In this document: positions 1 to 11,342 of the stretch, piece after piece | Position numbering within the stretch: position 1 is the first letter of the stretch | Layout of the letters: every line of letters starts with the position of its first letter | NCBI GenBank assembly: GCA_037954325.1 | Contig: JBBMNZ010000017.1 | Location: 9,969,501-10,033,500, forward strand | Direction of reading: 5' to 3' | Source: Fistularia commersonii | Taxonomy: Eukaryota; Chordata; Actinopteri; Syngnathiformes; Fistulariidae | Length of the DNA stretch: 64,000 bases | Position numbers and translations under genes: made by a program | The notes under the pieces: generated by a model | What the model was told of the DNA's origin: nothing | Seen by the model: only the letters and a program-made list of their open reading frames with translations | Databases searched by the model: none

Positions 1-3000
1 TGCCAAGATTTGCTGTGAAGTGATTCTGTGTTCTTTTTACACAAATTAATGTGATTTGGCAGAAAGAAGTCTTCGTGTTCGGTAACAACTCGCCTCTGTT
101 AAGTTGAAGGAAGTATAAGGCTTAGATAACGCAAAATGTTATTCTAGATGAAAATCACCACATGCAGGAGGTTAAAGATATTCATATATCTGTCAAGGGC
201 TTTGCGCTTTAGATCAACTCTGACCTAATATTATTAGGTGAGGGAGGTTTGTGTCTGCTGCGGTCAGGGACAGAATTTTGCCAAGTCACACCTCACTTTC
301 AGACAAACGTGCACGGTAGGTGGTGCAGGTGGTCGGACGTTTGTCAACGACAAGGCAACGAAACAAGCAATAAAATCTCTTCATTTATCAACTTGTCCTT
401 GGCAAAAGAAAGGCCAAAACAGTCCACAGTTGTCAACAGAAATACAATTTTATTAAGATTTATTCTTTTAAGGCCGCAGACGTGTCCAATTCATGGCTAT
501 CCGAGTGCAAAGCGAACAGAAAAACAAATGTTGTAAAGCCACATACTGGATAAAAATAACTTGCTCCACGTGTTGCCAGTTTTAATTGTGGCGTTGTCCG
601 TGGCCATGCATTTTGTTGAGGGCAAGTGCTTGCCTGAGCCTTCTGGCAAGGGTGCAAGTCGTCAAATGTCTGTCCAGAATTTTCAGGCAGCGCATTTTTG
701 AGGTCTCAATATATGTCGTAATGACAGACGTCCGTCCCCTGCTGCAGCAAACAGAAAAATAATTGCTCTAACTTGAAATTCTACTGTATAACAGCCAACA
801 GGAAAGGCAGCTAATACCCTTGCTTCTTGAAATAATACAGTCATGTGATGAATAGAGAGGACTTGTGCCTGTCTGCAGCTGCATTGAGAAAGAGGAGTTT
901 ATACCCAGCTGTCAAATGGCTTCCCACAGCTCTTGCAGTTTGACTTGTGTTGTCACTGAGTGAGCAGATGATTTGTGGGCCCCTCCCCTCGCAGCCCGCC
1001 CAGCAACAGCATCGGAATACTGATTGAAAGATTGAGGTTGATGTCAGGTGAAAATATAAAGAAACGACTGGCTGGAGGAGGGGGGTAAAGCAAAAGGAGA
1101 ATGCAGGCGATAACAAGATGGGAAGTTATCAACAGGACAACAAAAGCCAGTTCAGAAAATTTCCTGCCTCATCTCTCTCACCCTTGGGTGGATTCCAGAC
1201 ATATGACTTTTCTTAAGATTCAAAAACAGATTTAGTACGAGCTCACTGGCACTGTCGCTTATAGAGGCACGACTCGCACAAGATAAAAGTCTAAACAATG
1301 CAGAAGAGCAGAAAACTTTCCACCGTGCATCGTCCTAGTGAAACATGTCAGTTGAAAATTGGGAAATTCTTAGAAGACATAGAAAGGACCAGCATTCCAT
1401 GGATGACTTACCATTATCAGAGCAGCTTCGGCATTATTGACAGTTTCTCCAAGAAAGTGCAATGCCCAACTCTTGAGTCTCAGAGCATCAACAAATAATG
1501 TGGCATCAACTGCTTTCATCTACAGAGGTTGTCAAACTGAAGACTGGATGAGCGAGGGAGTGGGAAAACTGAAAAACATCTTACTGTGTCCAATCTCATC
1601 GGGATTTGCATCCAGCTCGTCATACGTTACGTATTATCACCACGTATATACAGTATATTCCAGCGGATTGCGTGAAAGCGGCTCTGGAATACATAGTAAA
1701 CATTGCAAGTGTATTTAGAGTGCGCCCAAGACTCTGAATGATTGATGCAATCCAGATTCTTGGTGCAAAGTTGGTTAGAAGTTGCATTGTTGTGATTGAA
1801 AGTGTCTAAATCAGAGGTTCTCAGAGAGCGAGGCAGTCTCCCCCAACAGGGGGCTGAAAACTATTACGAGAGAGCACGCAGAATGAAATACTTTGAATCG
1901 GTCGGGTGTCTCAGTCAGTAAAGGTTATAGACCAGAAGCATTGATTGGGGGGGGGGACTTTTTTTATTTTTTTATTTTATTTAATCTTATTTTATTGTTT
2001 ACTCTTTACTAGAGTCCCAAACTATTTTATGTCTTTGGACAGACTTTCATGTATTTGATGTCATCTGAAGTTTTTGTCTCCAAAATGTGATCAATCCAAA
2101 GTATTTTTCAAATATTTATTGGCTGCTGCAACATCTATTCGCATTATTGAGAAATGTGTTGATAAAGTTTAATGTTAAAGTTAGTTTGTTAAATTCACCA
2201 TTGTGGGGAAAAGGACTGGATCGATTCAACTATTTAATCTTTTTTTTTTTCTCTATAAAAACCAAGCTGCAATTGATGGGTTGATAAACTATTTATTTCT
2301 CCTCGCGCAATTCCACTGTTTTCACCCAAACTAATCCAAAACACACGAATCCCCAAACAATGTGGTTATTAAAACATTAGGGGCACAAAAGGGAAAAAAA
2401 AAAGAATTAATGTGGAAAATAGATTGGATTGTTAAAATAGGTTGACTTTGCAGAATTTATAACAAAACTTTGGCACAAGCATAGTGTCCCAAAAAGCCAT
2501 TATTATTATTTTTTTTTTATATAAAGGCGTGGGATTTCTTGGTTATTCATTTATCTATTTTTTTTCTCCCCAACAAGTTAGTGTTTTGTAAAAGGGTGTA
2601 TCCAATAGACCACACAGTTGTAGGGGGAGCTGTGTTAATCGACAGATCGGTTCAAGATGTTTCCGAACAAAAATTCCAGAGGCAATGGACATCGCAAGTG
2701 AACAAACCTGGATTTGTTGCTTGTGACAAATACCGGAATGGTTACTTTGTCCAATTGAAGACTAAACACATTCCCATTGACTCTGTGACTGAAACTCAGT
2801 AGAAACAATTATGGTTTTCCATCCATTTCAGATTATACCGACAAAACCCATTGGACATCTCAGCTTTAATGTCCAAGTGGGTTGATCAAGCTGAAACAAT
2901 ATAGACTTTTTGCCACCAACATACTGTTAAGTCTTCAGATACTAAGATTAGAGATTTAAAATTGTTATTGGGCCAAATGAAATGATTTAGTTGGGCGAGT

Positions 3001-5734
3001 CATTTATCCTGAGCTGAAACTTTAAAAAAAACAACCTACACTGTGTACCTAACCAACCAAGGAGGAATGACTTGATAAATGTTTGCTGTGGACTAGCTGT
3101 AAACATGTCATATTAGCCCATACAGCTGATAGATTGATTATCCGAAAACACTTCTGGCAGGGAATAAGCCGTATCATTTTGAAACCTGTTTGCATTTTTT
3201 AAATCAACCGCGGTTCGTTTAGTCCATTTTTCTGACACGCGGTGTCATAACTGACGTCCATCCACAACTCAAATGTGAATGTGGCTCAACAATTTCAACA
3301 GCTTCCATTTGAGCCAAATGCATCTTAACAGGCTGAATGCCATTAGCTCTCATCCTGTTAACGTTACAAAATGAATGTGTCACATTTAAAAGTCCCTAAA
3401 TAATCGAAAGGGGGCAAAGTCTCAGAGTGTATGGAAGCATGGCGCAAATATGAAACACTAAAGCATCCATGACATCAAATTTATTGTTTAGTCTCACAAT
3501 AACTCAGATGTGCAAGTCACCTTTATTGATACTTAGTGCAGTTATTACACATTTCTTTGGGGAAAAAAAAAATTGCTTGTATTGTACTTGTGTGACGGTC
3601 ATTTATCTTTTTATACATAAGCAGTGATAAAGCAAACTGTGTTTCGCAGGCTCATGTGGAGTTGGTTTTAACATTTTCTAAAATATTACCATGTACATTT
3701 GAAATCCAAAGAGTGAGAAAAGAAAAAAAATCAGGTTATTTTCCATGATGACCATGGTATAGAGGATGTTTTTTGATTTTTTTTTTTATTTTATTTTATT
3801 TTTTTTATTAATATAAGTATCACAAACCATTTGACAATGCTGTTTCTGTTACAGTATTATTTATAAAGCAATGTATTTTAGGAACAATTATAGGTATAAA
3901 TATCGTACTAGAGTGCCGCATAAACACACATATATATGGGCATAATTTCAGAAAATGAATTCTATTGCAGTGTCCCAGAAAGGTCCTCCGTGCTATGCCA
4001 AGCCAGATGTACATTATACATTTTTTCTATTTTAAAGTTCAGAATCAAAAGAAAGACAAGAAAAAAATAAATCTGCCAAAGTGATTTACTGCTGAATTAA
4101 ATCATTAATTTTGATAAATACTTTAACTGGCCATTTTTATTATTGGGGTTGTTAATACAATCAAAGTAGGGCAGTGATAGTCAGTATATATCACATTTTT
4201 CCTTTTCAATTTCATGGCCAAGCAGTCAAACTATGTTACAGAGTACATTGTCTGTGTAAGATTTATAGCAGCAATATAACCAATAACTCTTATATAATGT
4301 CCCTGCTCTGTCTTCGAGCTCGCTGTCATAACATAGTTTTATGTGTCTTCACTTGATGAGGTCTGAGGGCCGATGGCTGCATTTAAAACAATAAAAAGAG
4401 ATATGTCATCATTAATACGTTTACGGTGTCGGCGGTTAAAGCAGATTTTTGATTTTAGGATTCCGACAGTAAAACTTAAGTTCGGATTATATTGTCAGCG
4501 ACGGGAATCGATAGTTGTAACTTTGGCGATTTGAAAGTAATATGTGTAATTTTGACGATTTATTTTACTTGAGTTACCGGGCAAGTTTGCCGTACTGTGG
4601 CTTTCTCACAGGGACATTTAACCATTCTGTATTGATTTAGAATCGGGAATATCAAATTATATGAAGCCAAGGGTATTGGTTGCCAGTAATGACTCAAGTC
4701 TTTTCCTAAAATCCTGGCTTATTTACAAAAAAACAAATCCAAAGACCCAGTTGAGGGTGTTTTCTTTTGATAGAACTACACCCAAAATAAGCTAAGCGAA
4801 ATTACTTCAAAGATCCCACTGTTTGCCTCAGTTAGCTAAAGTAAGCTATTTCCACTTCATTAAGTTCTTTTTCACTGGCTTACCGTACCCATGGAAACAT
4901 CGAAAAACATTTCTGTGTCATGAAAAGAACATGGAATAAAAAGGGGGTTAAAAAAAAGGGCATTTTCCTGGAAAAGTGAGTCCACCTCTTTTACGACCAC
5001 TGCAAACACATTGACAAATGTATCACTGACAAATAGAATTGAATAAAAATCATCTTTAAGATGATTTTATTCCATTTTATTTTGTTTAAATTACAGCTAT
5101 TTTTTCTATTATTTATTTGAACCAACCGTAAATGACCTGAATTGCATTTCAAATTGCATGCCTGCGGTTTGCTCAGGCCACAAAACAACAATCTAGAATG
5201 TCAAGTTTATGTCCAAATGAAGGATTCAGATGTGAAGTCAGGAGCCCAACATCTTGTCCATATAAAACGACCGTGGCCTGTTTTGACAATTCTGTTGAAC
5301 TCGACCCCTGGTGGATCTGAAACAGATACACACAACACGAATGCACAGCCATGTAATGAGTAGGAGGGAAGAAAAAAAACAGCAGACAAGCCCATCCTGT
5401 GACAAGATGATTATGGCTGCATATTGCAAGCTGTCGGATAGCATCAGTACGTGAGTTTGCAAAAAAAAAAACAACAAAAAACACATTGTTCTCTGTCCTC
5501 CCGCTGTCTCAGTTCACGTTGTGTATCTATTAAGCAATGTCACCCTTCTGTCCTTTGCTAGAGACACCATCCTTTTCCACGTTAACTGTCCATTCAGGCT
5601 GGTCTGCAGGGGAGGAAAAAAAAAAAAGATACATTCAATCAATCAATCATGCCACCATATTTACTAGTGATTTTTCAGTATTGCTCACATGCATCAGCGC
5701 TATTAAAATGTAATTTCACTGTTCTGTCCACAAA
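1..5734. other. intron sequence, no gene seen
   Basis: This is the 3' part of the intron upstream of the first exon in the window. It is AT-rich with many short poly-T, poly-A and one poly-G run (near 1948). I looked for the preceding reeler-domain exon in all frames and did not find it, so that intron is longer than 7 kb. A short hairpin lies at 5040-5071. Confidence 0.7.
5040..5071. repeat. short inverted repeat (hairpin)
   Basis: GAATAAAAATCATCTT is followed two bases later by its near-perfect reverse complement (AAGATGATTTTATTC), giving a stem of about 15 bp with one unpaired A and almost no loop. No function is implied; AT-rich introns produce such stems by chance. Confidence 0.6.
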
Positions 5735-6083
5735 AAAATAAGTGCTTTGGCCTCACAGCAGGAAGGAGCCCGGTTTGTTTTCGACAAGGGGAATCTTTCT
5801 GTGTGGAGTTTGCATGTCCTCCCTGTGTCCGCGTGGGCTTCCTATGGGTTCTCCGGTTTCCTCCCACAGTCCAAAAACATGCAGCAGGTTTATTAGAAAA
5901 AAAAATTGGAAAAAATGCAGAAAATGTGTGAGTGAGTGAATGGTTGTCTGTCAGTATATGTGGCCCTCCGATTGACTGGGGACTAGCCCAGCATCTCGCC
6001 CGTTGACAGCAGGGATAGGCTCCAGCATCCCCCGCCGCCCTGCGTGCTAAGTGGCAGACGATGGAATGGATGGAAAAAAGAAT
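5735..6083 (+). repeat. teleost interspersed repeat, copy A1
   Basis: This is a nearly complete copy of a very common fish repeat. Landmarks in order are a 'gtgtggagtttgcatgt' segment, 'cagtccaaaaacatgcag' near 5867-5884, 'gggataggctccagca' near 6011-6026 and a 3' end of GGAT/ATGG units near 6060-6075. The same landmarks recur at about 26918, 39566 (reverse), 43386, 46085/46855 (reverse) and 63850. The element class is not certain; the GGAT-type tail resembles those of RTE-like LINEs and their derivatives. Stop-free stretches on both strands here, including a 144-codon one on the minus strand, come from the repeat and are not genes. Confidence 0.8.
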
Positions 6084-7004
6084 TTGCATAACCTTTATAA
6101 TATATTTTATTTTACTTCCAAAAGCTTTTGCTTTCAAGGTAATGTGTATTAGTTGCTAATTTGTACGTCATTTTAGACCATTAATCAGTCATACCGCAAT
6201 TCTTTCGGGAGTTATGCCAAATGAAATATCAAGTTGATTTTCTTTCTTTTTTTAAAAAAAAAAAAATTGGAAGTCACTTTTCAGATTGCTGTAATATCAT
6301 TTGGCACCTTAATGTTTTTTTTTTTTCTTCCAGTAATTCACAGTTATTAACACAAAATCTCAGGTAACAAATGGTCATTTAAAATACCGCATTATGTCCT
6401 GCACATAGGCAGGGGTCCTTATTGACAAACCAATGAAGAAATAAATGCTTGAATTAATTATTTCAAAGTTATTTAATTTATTTCATTTTATCTATTTTAT
6501 TGATACATATATCAGTACATACAGAAGAATTCAGGTAATATAAAATAATACGGGGATTTAGCTATTTTATTCCAATAAAATGAAAACTTTTTTTTAAGCC
6601 TAGCATCAGAGCATTGCAGGATATTATTTCCCTTGTCATGTTGAAATATTATTTTACATCATTATCTGACTAGTTCAAATTCAGCTTTCACCTGCAGCAC
6701 GGCTAAGAACGGCTGTAATTTCGGGTATCTGTTCCCTCTGCCGCCGTGATTGTTACCTTTCATATTGCGACATCGGGATTCTGTTATATGTTTCAAAGAA
6801 TACGGTGCTGCCTCTGTGAAAAGGTGTGTCCATAATGAAACCTCAGGGAAACCTATTACCTTCCCCACTTGCAGAGGATTACATGGATTAGATATTGGGA
6901 GAGAGAGAAAAAAATGCCTTCTTGGAACCCCCTCTGTCCAGCTATTCTCTTCTATTCTTTCCTCACAGTTTCATCTTTCTAACCATTTTACTGTCTCTCT
7001 GCAG
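6084..7004. other. intron end with splice acceptor
   Basis: AT-rich intron. Its last bases form a polypyrimidine tract (ttttactgtctctctgcag) that ends in AG at 7003-7004, the acceptor of the first exon in the window. Nothing else was identified. Confidence 0.75.
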
Positions 7005-7078
7005 GGCCAGCATTGTCCAGAAGAGAATTATCTATTTCCAGGATGAAGGCTCCCTCACCATACGGCTGTGTGAGAAAG
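7005..7078 (+). CDS. spon1: F-spondin exon: end of reeler domain
   Basis: This 74-nt exon is bounded by AG at 7003-7004 and GT at 7079-7080. It starts with the third base of a codon and ends with the first base of one. It encodes ASIVQKRIIYFQDEGSL followed by TIRLCEK. The first block is essentially identical to the conserved last strand region of the reeler domain in vertebrate F-spondins; the following residues vary between species. In human SPON1 this lies near the reeler/spondin-N boundary, around residue 170-190 from memory. The preceding exon, which carries the rest of the reeler domain, is outside the window. Confidence 0.96.
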
Positions 7079-7933
7079 GTAATGGCAGCTGCCATTTTTT
7101 TTTTTTTTCCTCCTTAACGGCTCCTCATGGTGTCATTATCGGTTTTCCAGTTGTGACCTAACAAGCCCGCTCTTTCGGGTTTTAAAAAAATATTACGGCG
7201 ACAGAGGAAAGATGCAATGAATTTAATCATGCTTTCACAGGAGCGTGCGCATCATTTATATTTCCCCCTTGTGTCTGACTTCACTTCTTGGATCTCGTCC
7301 TTGCTTGTGTTCTCCAAGGTGGCCCCGCAGGTCAAAAAAACAACAACGCAAGCATTTAACAGTTAATAAAATAAAGATTTAGGAAAATGTCTGATGCGAA
7401 AAGACACTCGTGAGACATCGTTTTGAAATGGTGATTTGGGTATTAAACAAATACATTAATCACTTTTCAGGGACTCAGACATTGAAAATTCTTTCTTTTA
7501 CTTCTCCACGCCAATCAGGCTAACCTGTTTCGATATGGTAACATAAGTTTGATTCCCAACTCATCATGCTGTAACTGAGACATCTCCAGAGGATTTTTTC
7601 CAGAGTAATTTGGTAATTCATAAATATTCAAGTAGTCCCCCTTGACCTATCTTAGCGAAAAAAAGAGACAAGTGCAGCAAATGAATATTTATGAGTCTTC
7701 TGCCTGAGTCAAGGCTAATATGTCACAACTTTATCCCGGCGATGGAATTTGGTGACATTTTCTCTGGTTTCACACGACAGTCTGGTAAAGGTGAGCATTT
7801 GTCCCAAACATATCAGGTTCCTCATTGTCTGGAGGGTTTACAATCTGTTGACTTTTGTGATTTTACATGCTTTGCATTTAAGCTAAGCCCTATGTGTTTA
7901 TATTTGAGCTGTTTTGTTATGGTCTCCCTGCAG
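7079..7933 (+). other. 855-nt intron
   Basis: Donor AAAG|gtaatg, acceptor ctccctgcag. It has a run of 15 T's just after the donor (near 7097) and otherwise unique AT-rich sequence. No repeat was recognised. Confidence 0.85.
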
Positions 7934-8056
7934 AGAGAGTGCTTGGTGAAGCAACAGAAGCCCCTGCCACGGAATGCTGCGCCTGTGGAACTGCCAAGTA
8001 CAGACTCACGTTTTATGGAAACTGGTCAGAGAAAGTACATCCCAAAGACTATCCCA
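7934..8056 (+). CDS. spon1: F-spondin exon: start of spondin-N domain
   Basis: This 123-nt exon joins the previous one in phase (G|AG, codon GAG) and ends after the first base of a codon (CCC A|gtgagt). It encodes a variable stretch, ERVLGEATEAPATE, then the invariant start of the spondin-N (FS) domain, CCACGTAKYRLTFYGNW, and SEKVHPKDYP. The CCACG cysteines and the N-W-S N-glycosylation sequon are conserved in vertebrate F-spondin. The variable stretch has the same length as in human (15 residues between LCE and CCACG) but a different sequence, as expected for an inter-domain linker. Confidence 0.97.
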
Positions 8057-9059
8057 GTGAGTTCAAAAACACGAGGATCCAGGAAAAAAAAAAAATCTAA
8101 TTTTGCTAATGTAGTGTGATTGCATTTCAGTCCTGCAGCTGTGACCAGTAACAATAGTAATAACAGAGACATAATTCCAAACGAAAGCAAACAAATTCCG
8201 TGGAAAAATAATAGAAGAGTGTAAATAAATCATAATAATTAAGAGTGCAAGCATTGAATGAATAGACAAAAGAAACCTCAAGTAACCACCCCCTTTCCCC
8301 AAATGAGTAAGAATGAAAATCATGAAATTATGTTCTGCAAAACGATTTTGACACAGCACTTGCATTCAGGCGTCCCATGTTTTCTGGAAGGAGCTCCAGT
8401 GACATTTGGTTGATGTTTAATCATAAAAAGAAGACCAGGGGTTCAAAGGTACCACGTGGAGCCAGAGATAGAAACAAGATTTTCATACTGGGTATCTAAG
8501 AAATCGTAAACAAACTGTTCGCAAGGATCATTTCGGAACATCTTGAGTGGGGTTCGTTCAAACAGATCAGCGCAAGTCCTCGTCCTGATCCGTTCGAATA
8601 ATTCTACCACCTGCCCGTCACTTGCTCTGCACTGCTGCCACTCAAAGCACTTTTCAGGGTAAACAAATGACCGCGCTGGGCCCTGCATGGCCGCGTAGTA
8701 GCATCTTCATGAAGATAAACTGATAGCGTTTAAGCAAGCGATTCAGGCTTAAACGGATCAAGCATAAAGTTGATAGGGACATTTACTGATGATTAAGAGT
8801 AACGGCACCACTTTAATACCTCTTTCCAAGTTGCCAATGCTTTCTCCTGCACAATGGGATTTAACTTGACAGTGCACAAAGCCCCTTTTCATAAGCAACT
8901 GAACTTGAGCTCCTTCCCTCATCGGGATTTCTTTTTAAATCTATGTCATCCGAGCAGACAGAAGCCTGTTAATTTAATTAGTTATTTGTCACTACTTGTC
9001 AGACTTACTAACGAGAACATGTACTGATCCAAAAAAATATCAATGCTTATCCACCCCAG
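8057..9059 (+). other. 1003-nt intron
   Basis: Donor CCCA|gtgagt, acceptor ccaccccag. It contains a poly-A run near 8082 and a GC-richer, stop-free patch on the minus strand (8443-8700), listed separately. Otherwise unique sequence. Confidence 0.8.
8443..8707 (-). other. coding-like patch of unknown origin, not assigned
   Basis: The minus strand is open for about 87 codons, with a Met at 8688 and mixed, protein-like composition including CFEWQQC and DPCEQFVYDFLD. The patch is clearly more GC-rich than the intron around it. I recognise no family. It lies antisense between two spon1 exons and has no visible promoter, splice context or tail. It could be a fragment of an old transposon or retrocopy, or chance. 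I do not call it a gene. Confidence 0.3.
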
Positions 9060-9208
9060 GACGGGCCAACCACTGGTCGGCACTGATTGGGGCATCCCAC
9101 TCAAGAGGTTACGTGCTGTGGGGGTACGGAGGCCTCGCCAGCGAGGGGGTCCGTCAAGTTGCCGAGTTCGGCTCTCCCATCAAGATGGAAGAAGAGATTC
9201 GGCAAAAG
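9060..9208 (+). CDS. spon1: F-spondin exon: spondin-N domain, central part
   Basis: This 149-nt exon follows AG at 9058-9059 and ends at AAG|gtaggg, phase 0. The junction codon A|GA gives Arg, and the exon encodes RRANHWSALIGASHSRGYVL, WGYGGLASEGVRQVAEFGSP and IKMEEEIRQK. These match the vertebrate spondin-N core (RANHWSA, YASEGVKQVAE, KMEEEIRQ) with conservative substitutions only. A downstream in-frame stretch past the donor is read-through into the intron and not coding. The next exon lies 40.6 kb away. Confidence 0.97.
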
Positions 9209-9674
9209 GTAGGGTTGAAAGAACCACCTTTTTTTGTCATCAAGGTATTATTTCAGTTTTCTGAATCTCTACAGCTTCTATAGTGCTGATACCAGTTTCA
9301 TAAAAAATTAAGTCAGATCCATACAATAAAGAACAACAATGCATCTTTTATGTAACAACCTTCACTTGACCGTTATGAATATGTGGTATCGCCATGTTTA
9401 TATTTCCTTTTGCTGCACTTCCATTTGTGACCACAGTACCAGCAATAATTATTTCAATGGCTGGCTATGACAATGAGAATCTAAAATTATACATTTATAA
9501 AATGTTTTTTTTTATTTTTTTTTTTTATATTTTTCTCATGTCACACAAGTGTTGATAAGTCAGGGATGCAGTGACAATTCAAATCCTGCATTGTACAAAG
9601 ACTTTATATAGCAAACGGGACATTTCAAAAAAGATGCCTAATCCTCTTTTTGAAACCAGAGGCGTATTGAGTAT

Positions 9675-9698
9675 CTGCTGCTGCTGCTGCTGCTGCTG
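9675..9698 (+). repeat. (CTG)8 trinucleotide repeat
   Basis: Eight perfect CTG units in intron sequence. On the minus strand it reads as (CAG)8, which creates a short poly-Gln or poly-Ser run in a non-genic reading frame. Confidence 0.95.
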
Positions 9699-9791
9699 GA
9701 AATAATCTGGAACCTGGTTTTGAGTGAATTGTGCCCTTTTAAGGATGATATGTTTTTGGATGGCAGCCACTGCAGGGTACTTTGAAAAAAG

Positions 9792-9837
9792 CGTGTGTGT
9801 GTGTCTGTTTGTCTGTGTCTGTGTGTGTGTGTGTGTT
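9792..9837 (+). repeat. GT-rich microsatellite
   Basis: A GT dinucleotide tract interrupted by CT and TT steps. Confidence 0.93.
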
Positions 9838-11284
9838 TCAAGGGAGAAGCATATTACATTTGAAGCATAATGATGTGAATGTTTCCGAGTATTAGATGGG
9901 TCATAAGTTTTCAAATCCAATTTAAATAGTGACGGCATAAACCATACGATATCTTTTGTAAAAAAATGAAAGGAACATATAATGATAATAATGATGACTT
10001 GAAAATGCCTTAAAAAGAAATATAGCAATATGGTGATATGGGTGTTTAAAAAACAACAAAAAAAAACAAACAAAAAAAAAAAACAGAAAATGTTCAGGCG
10101 GCAGCTATTAATAATTTGAAAAGTTGTTAACTTTTGAGCCCTTTGCCATTTAATTAATACAATTTAATAATCAATTACTGTCAATTTAATTATTTCGAAT
10201 TTTAGAGTCAAACTGTCTTGTGCCTATAACTTGCCAGCCACGAAAATGAGAATAGTAAAAAAAAACAAAAAAACATTCATCAATAAACCCAGTAATTATT
10301 AACAAGGTTAACCAGAGATGAATTGTTGTAGCGATGATCGGCTAACCTAGTAAAGTGATGAAAGAAATGTTAAAAGTCTGATTTCAGCTCGTCATTAACA
10401 ATTATAACGTGAATGTCAAATGCCTTTTTCTTCCATGAACTATGTTCATAAAAAATATATAAGATATACAGTATTTTCCAACCTTCACGGTTGGATATTT
10501 ATATATAATATACAAAGTACTGTGACAAATATGTGTGCCATTTCTGTGCGTCCTCTTTATACCATGCTCTCTCTGTCTCTCCCTCTTTCACTGGGCACTG
10601 AAAGGTGTGTCCCGGCCATTTGAGAAGGAACAATAGTGTGTTGTTAGTGGGCTGTCAGTGTGGTGTGTGCCTGTCAGTTTGGGTTTGGGTTGTTGTGTGC
10701 AGACATTAGGGGCTGACAGACAGCCCTAACTCCTCTCTTGGCTGCCTCTGTCTGTCTCTGGGGCTATTAACTACACTGACACAATGGAAACTTCAGCCTG
10801 TTTCATAGCAGAATGAGATAGTCTGATTGTTGACTGTAGGCAGGAATGTTACGTTATTGAGATCTAGAATGAAACAGCTCGATTTTTACACTGCGTATTA
10901 GAATTTCAGCCGGCGATTTTGAAAAGTTGTCTCACTTACATATCTCAGCTCGATCTTCATTTTACTCATTTGACATTTCCTGATACAGTTTGTGCTTCAC
11001 CATCAAAACTTTGAGTTTGACCAATTTATTTAGCAGATGAACTCCTGCTAGTAGTACATTTGTATTTCAGGGCTATTTACTGCGCTGATGCTTGAGCTGC
11101 CCCAGATCAGGTTAGGCACCAAGTTAGGCTATACAGTGTGTGTATGTATGTGTACGTTTGTGTAAGTCTTTGTCAAAAAAAAACAAAAAAAAAAACAAAA
11201 ACTCAATAACCCAAGCTTATTGTTCTGTATATTTCTTGTGCATCTTGTAGTTGCAAGTGTTATTTGCAGTCCTTATGTCCTCTA

Positions 11285-11342
11285 TTGTAAGTCGCTTTGG
11301 ATAAAAGCGTCTGCCAAATGTAATTTAATGTAATGTAATATT
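11285..11342 (+). mobile_element. 3' tail of an L2-type LINE or L2-tailed SINE
   Basis: The segment contains GTAAGTCGCTTTGGATAAAA followed by GCGTCTGCCAAATGTAAT and then TGTAA-type repeats. This is the characteristic 3' tail shared in fish by L2-clade LINEs and the V-SINEs they mobilise. A reverse-strand copy of the same tail occurs at 50594-50641. The 5' limit is unclear; the 200 bases upstream may belong to the element but show no recognisable RT frame. Confidence 0.75.

Larger units (their letters stand above)
9209..11284 (+). other. start of the 40.6-kb intron
   Basis: Donor AAAG|gtaggg. AT-rich intron with poly-T and poly-A runs, a (CTG)8 tract and a GT-rich microsatellite. No gene was identified. 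Confidence 0.75.

Noticed and set aside
5703..6137. 144-codon open stretch on the minus strand
   Set aside because: Lies across interspersed repeat copy A1 and is only its complement read in frame.
1..7004. Missing upstream reeler exon of spon1
   Set aside because: No segment encoding the conserved reeler motifs that precede ASIVQKR was found in any frame; it must lie left of the window.
9675..9698. Possible poly-glutamine gene from the (CAG)8 on the minus strand
   Set aside because: The frame around the repeat has no domain and runs into other simple repeats; intronic microsatellite.
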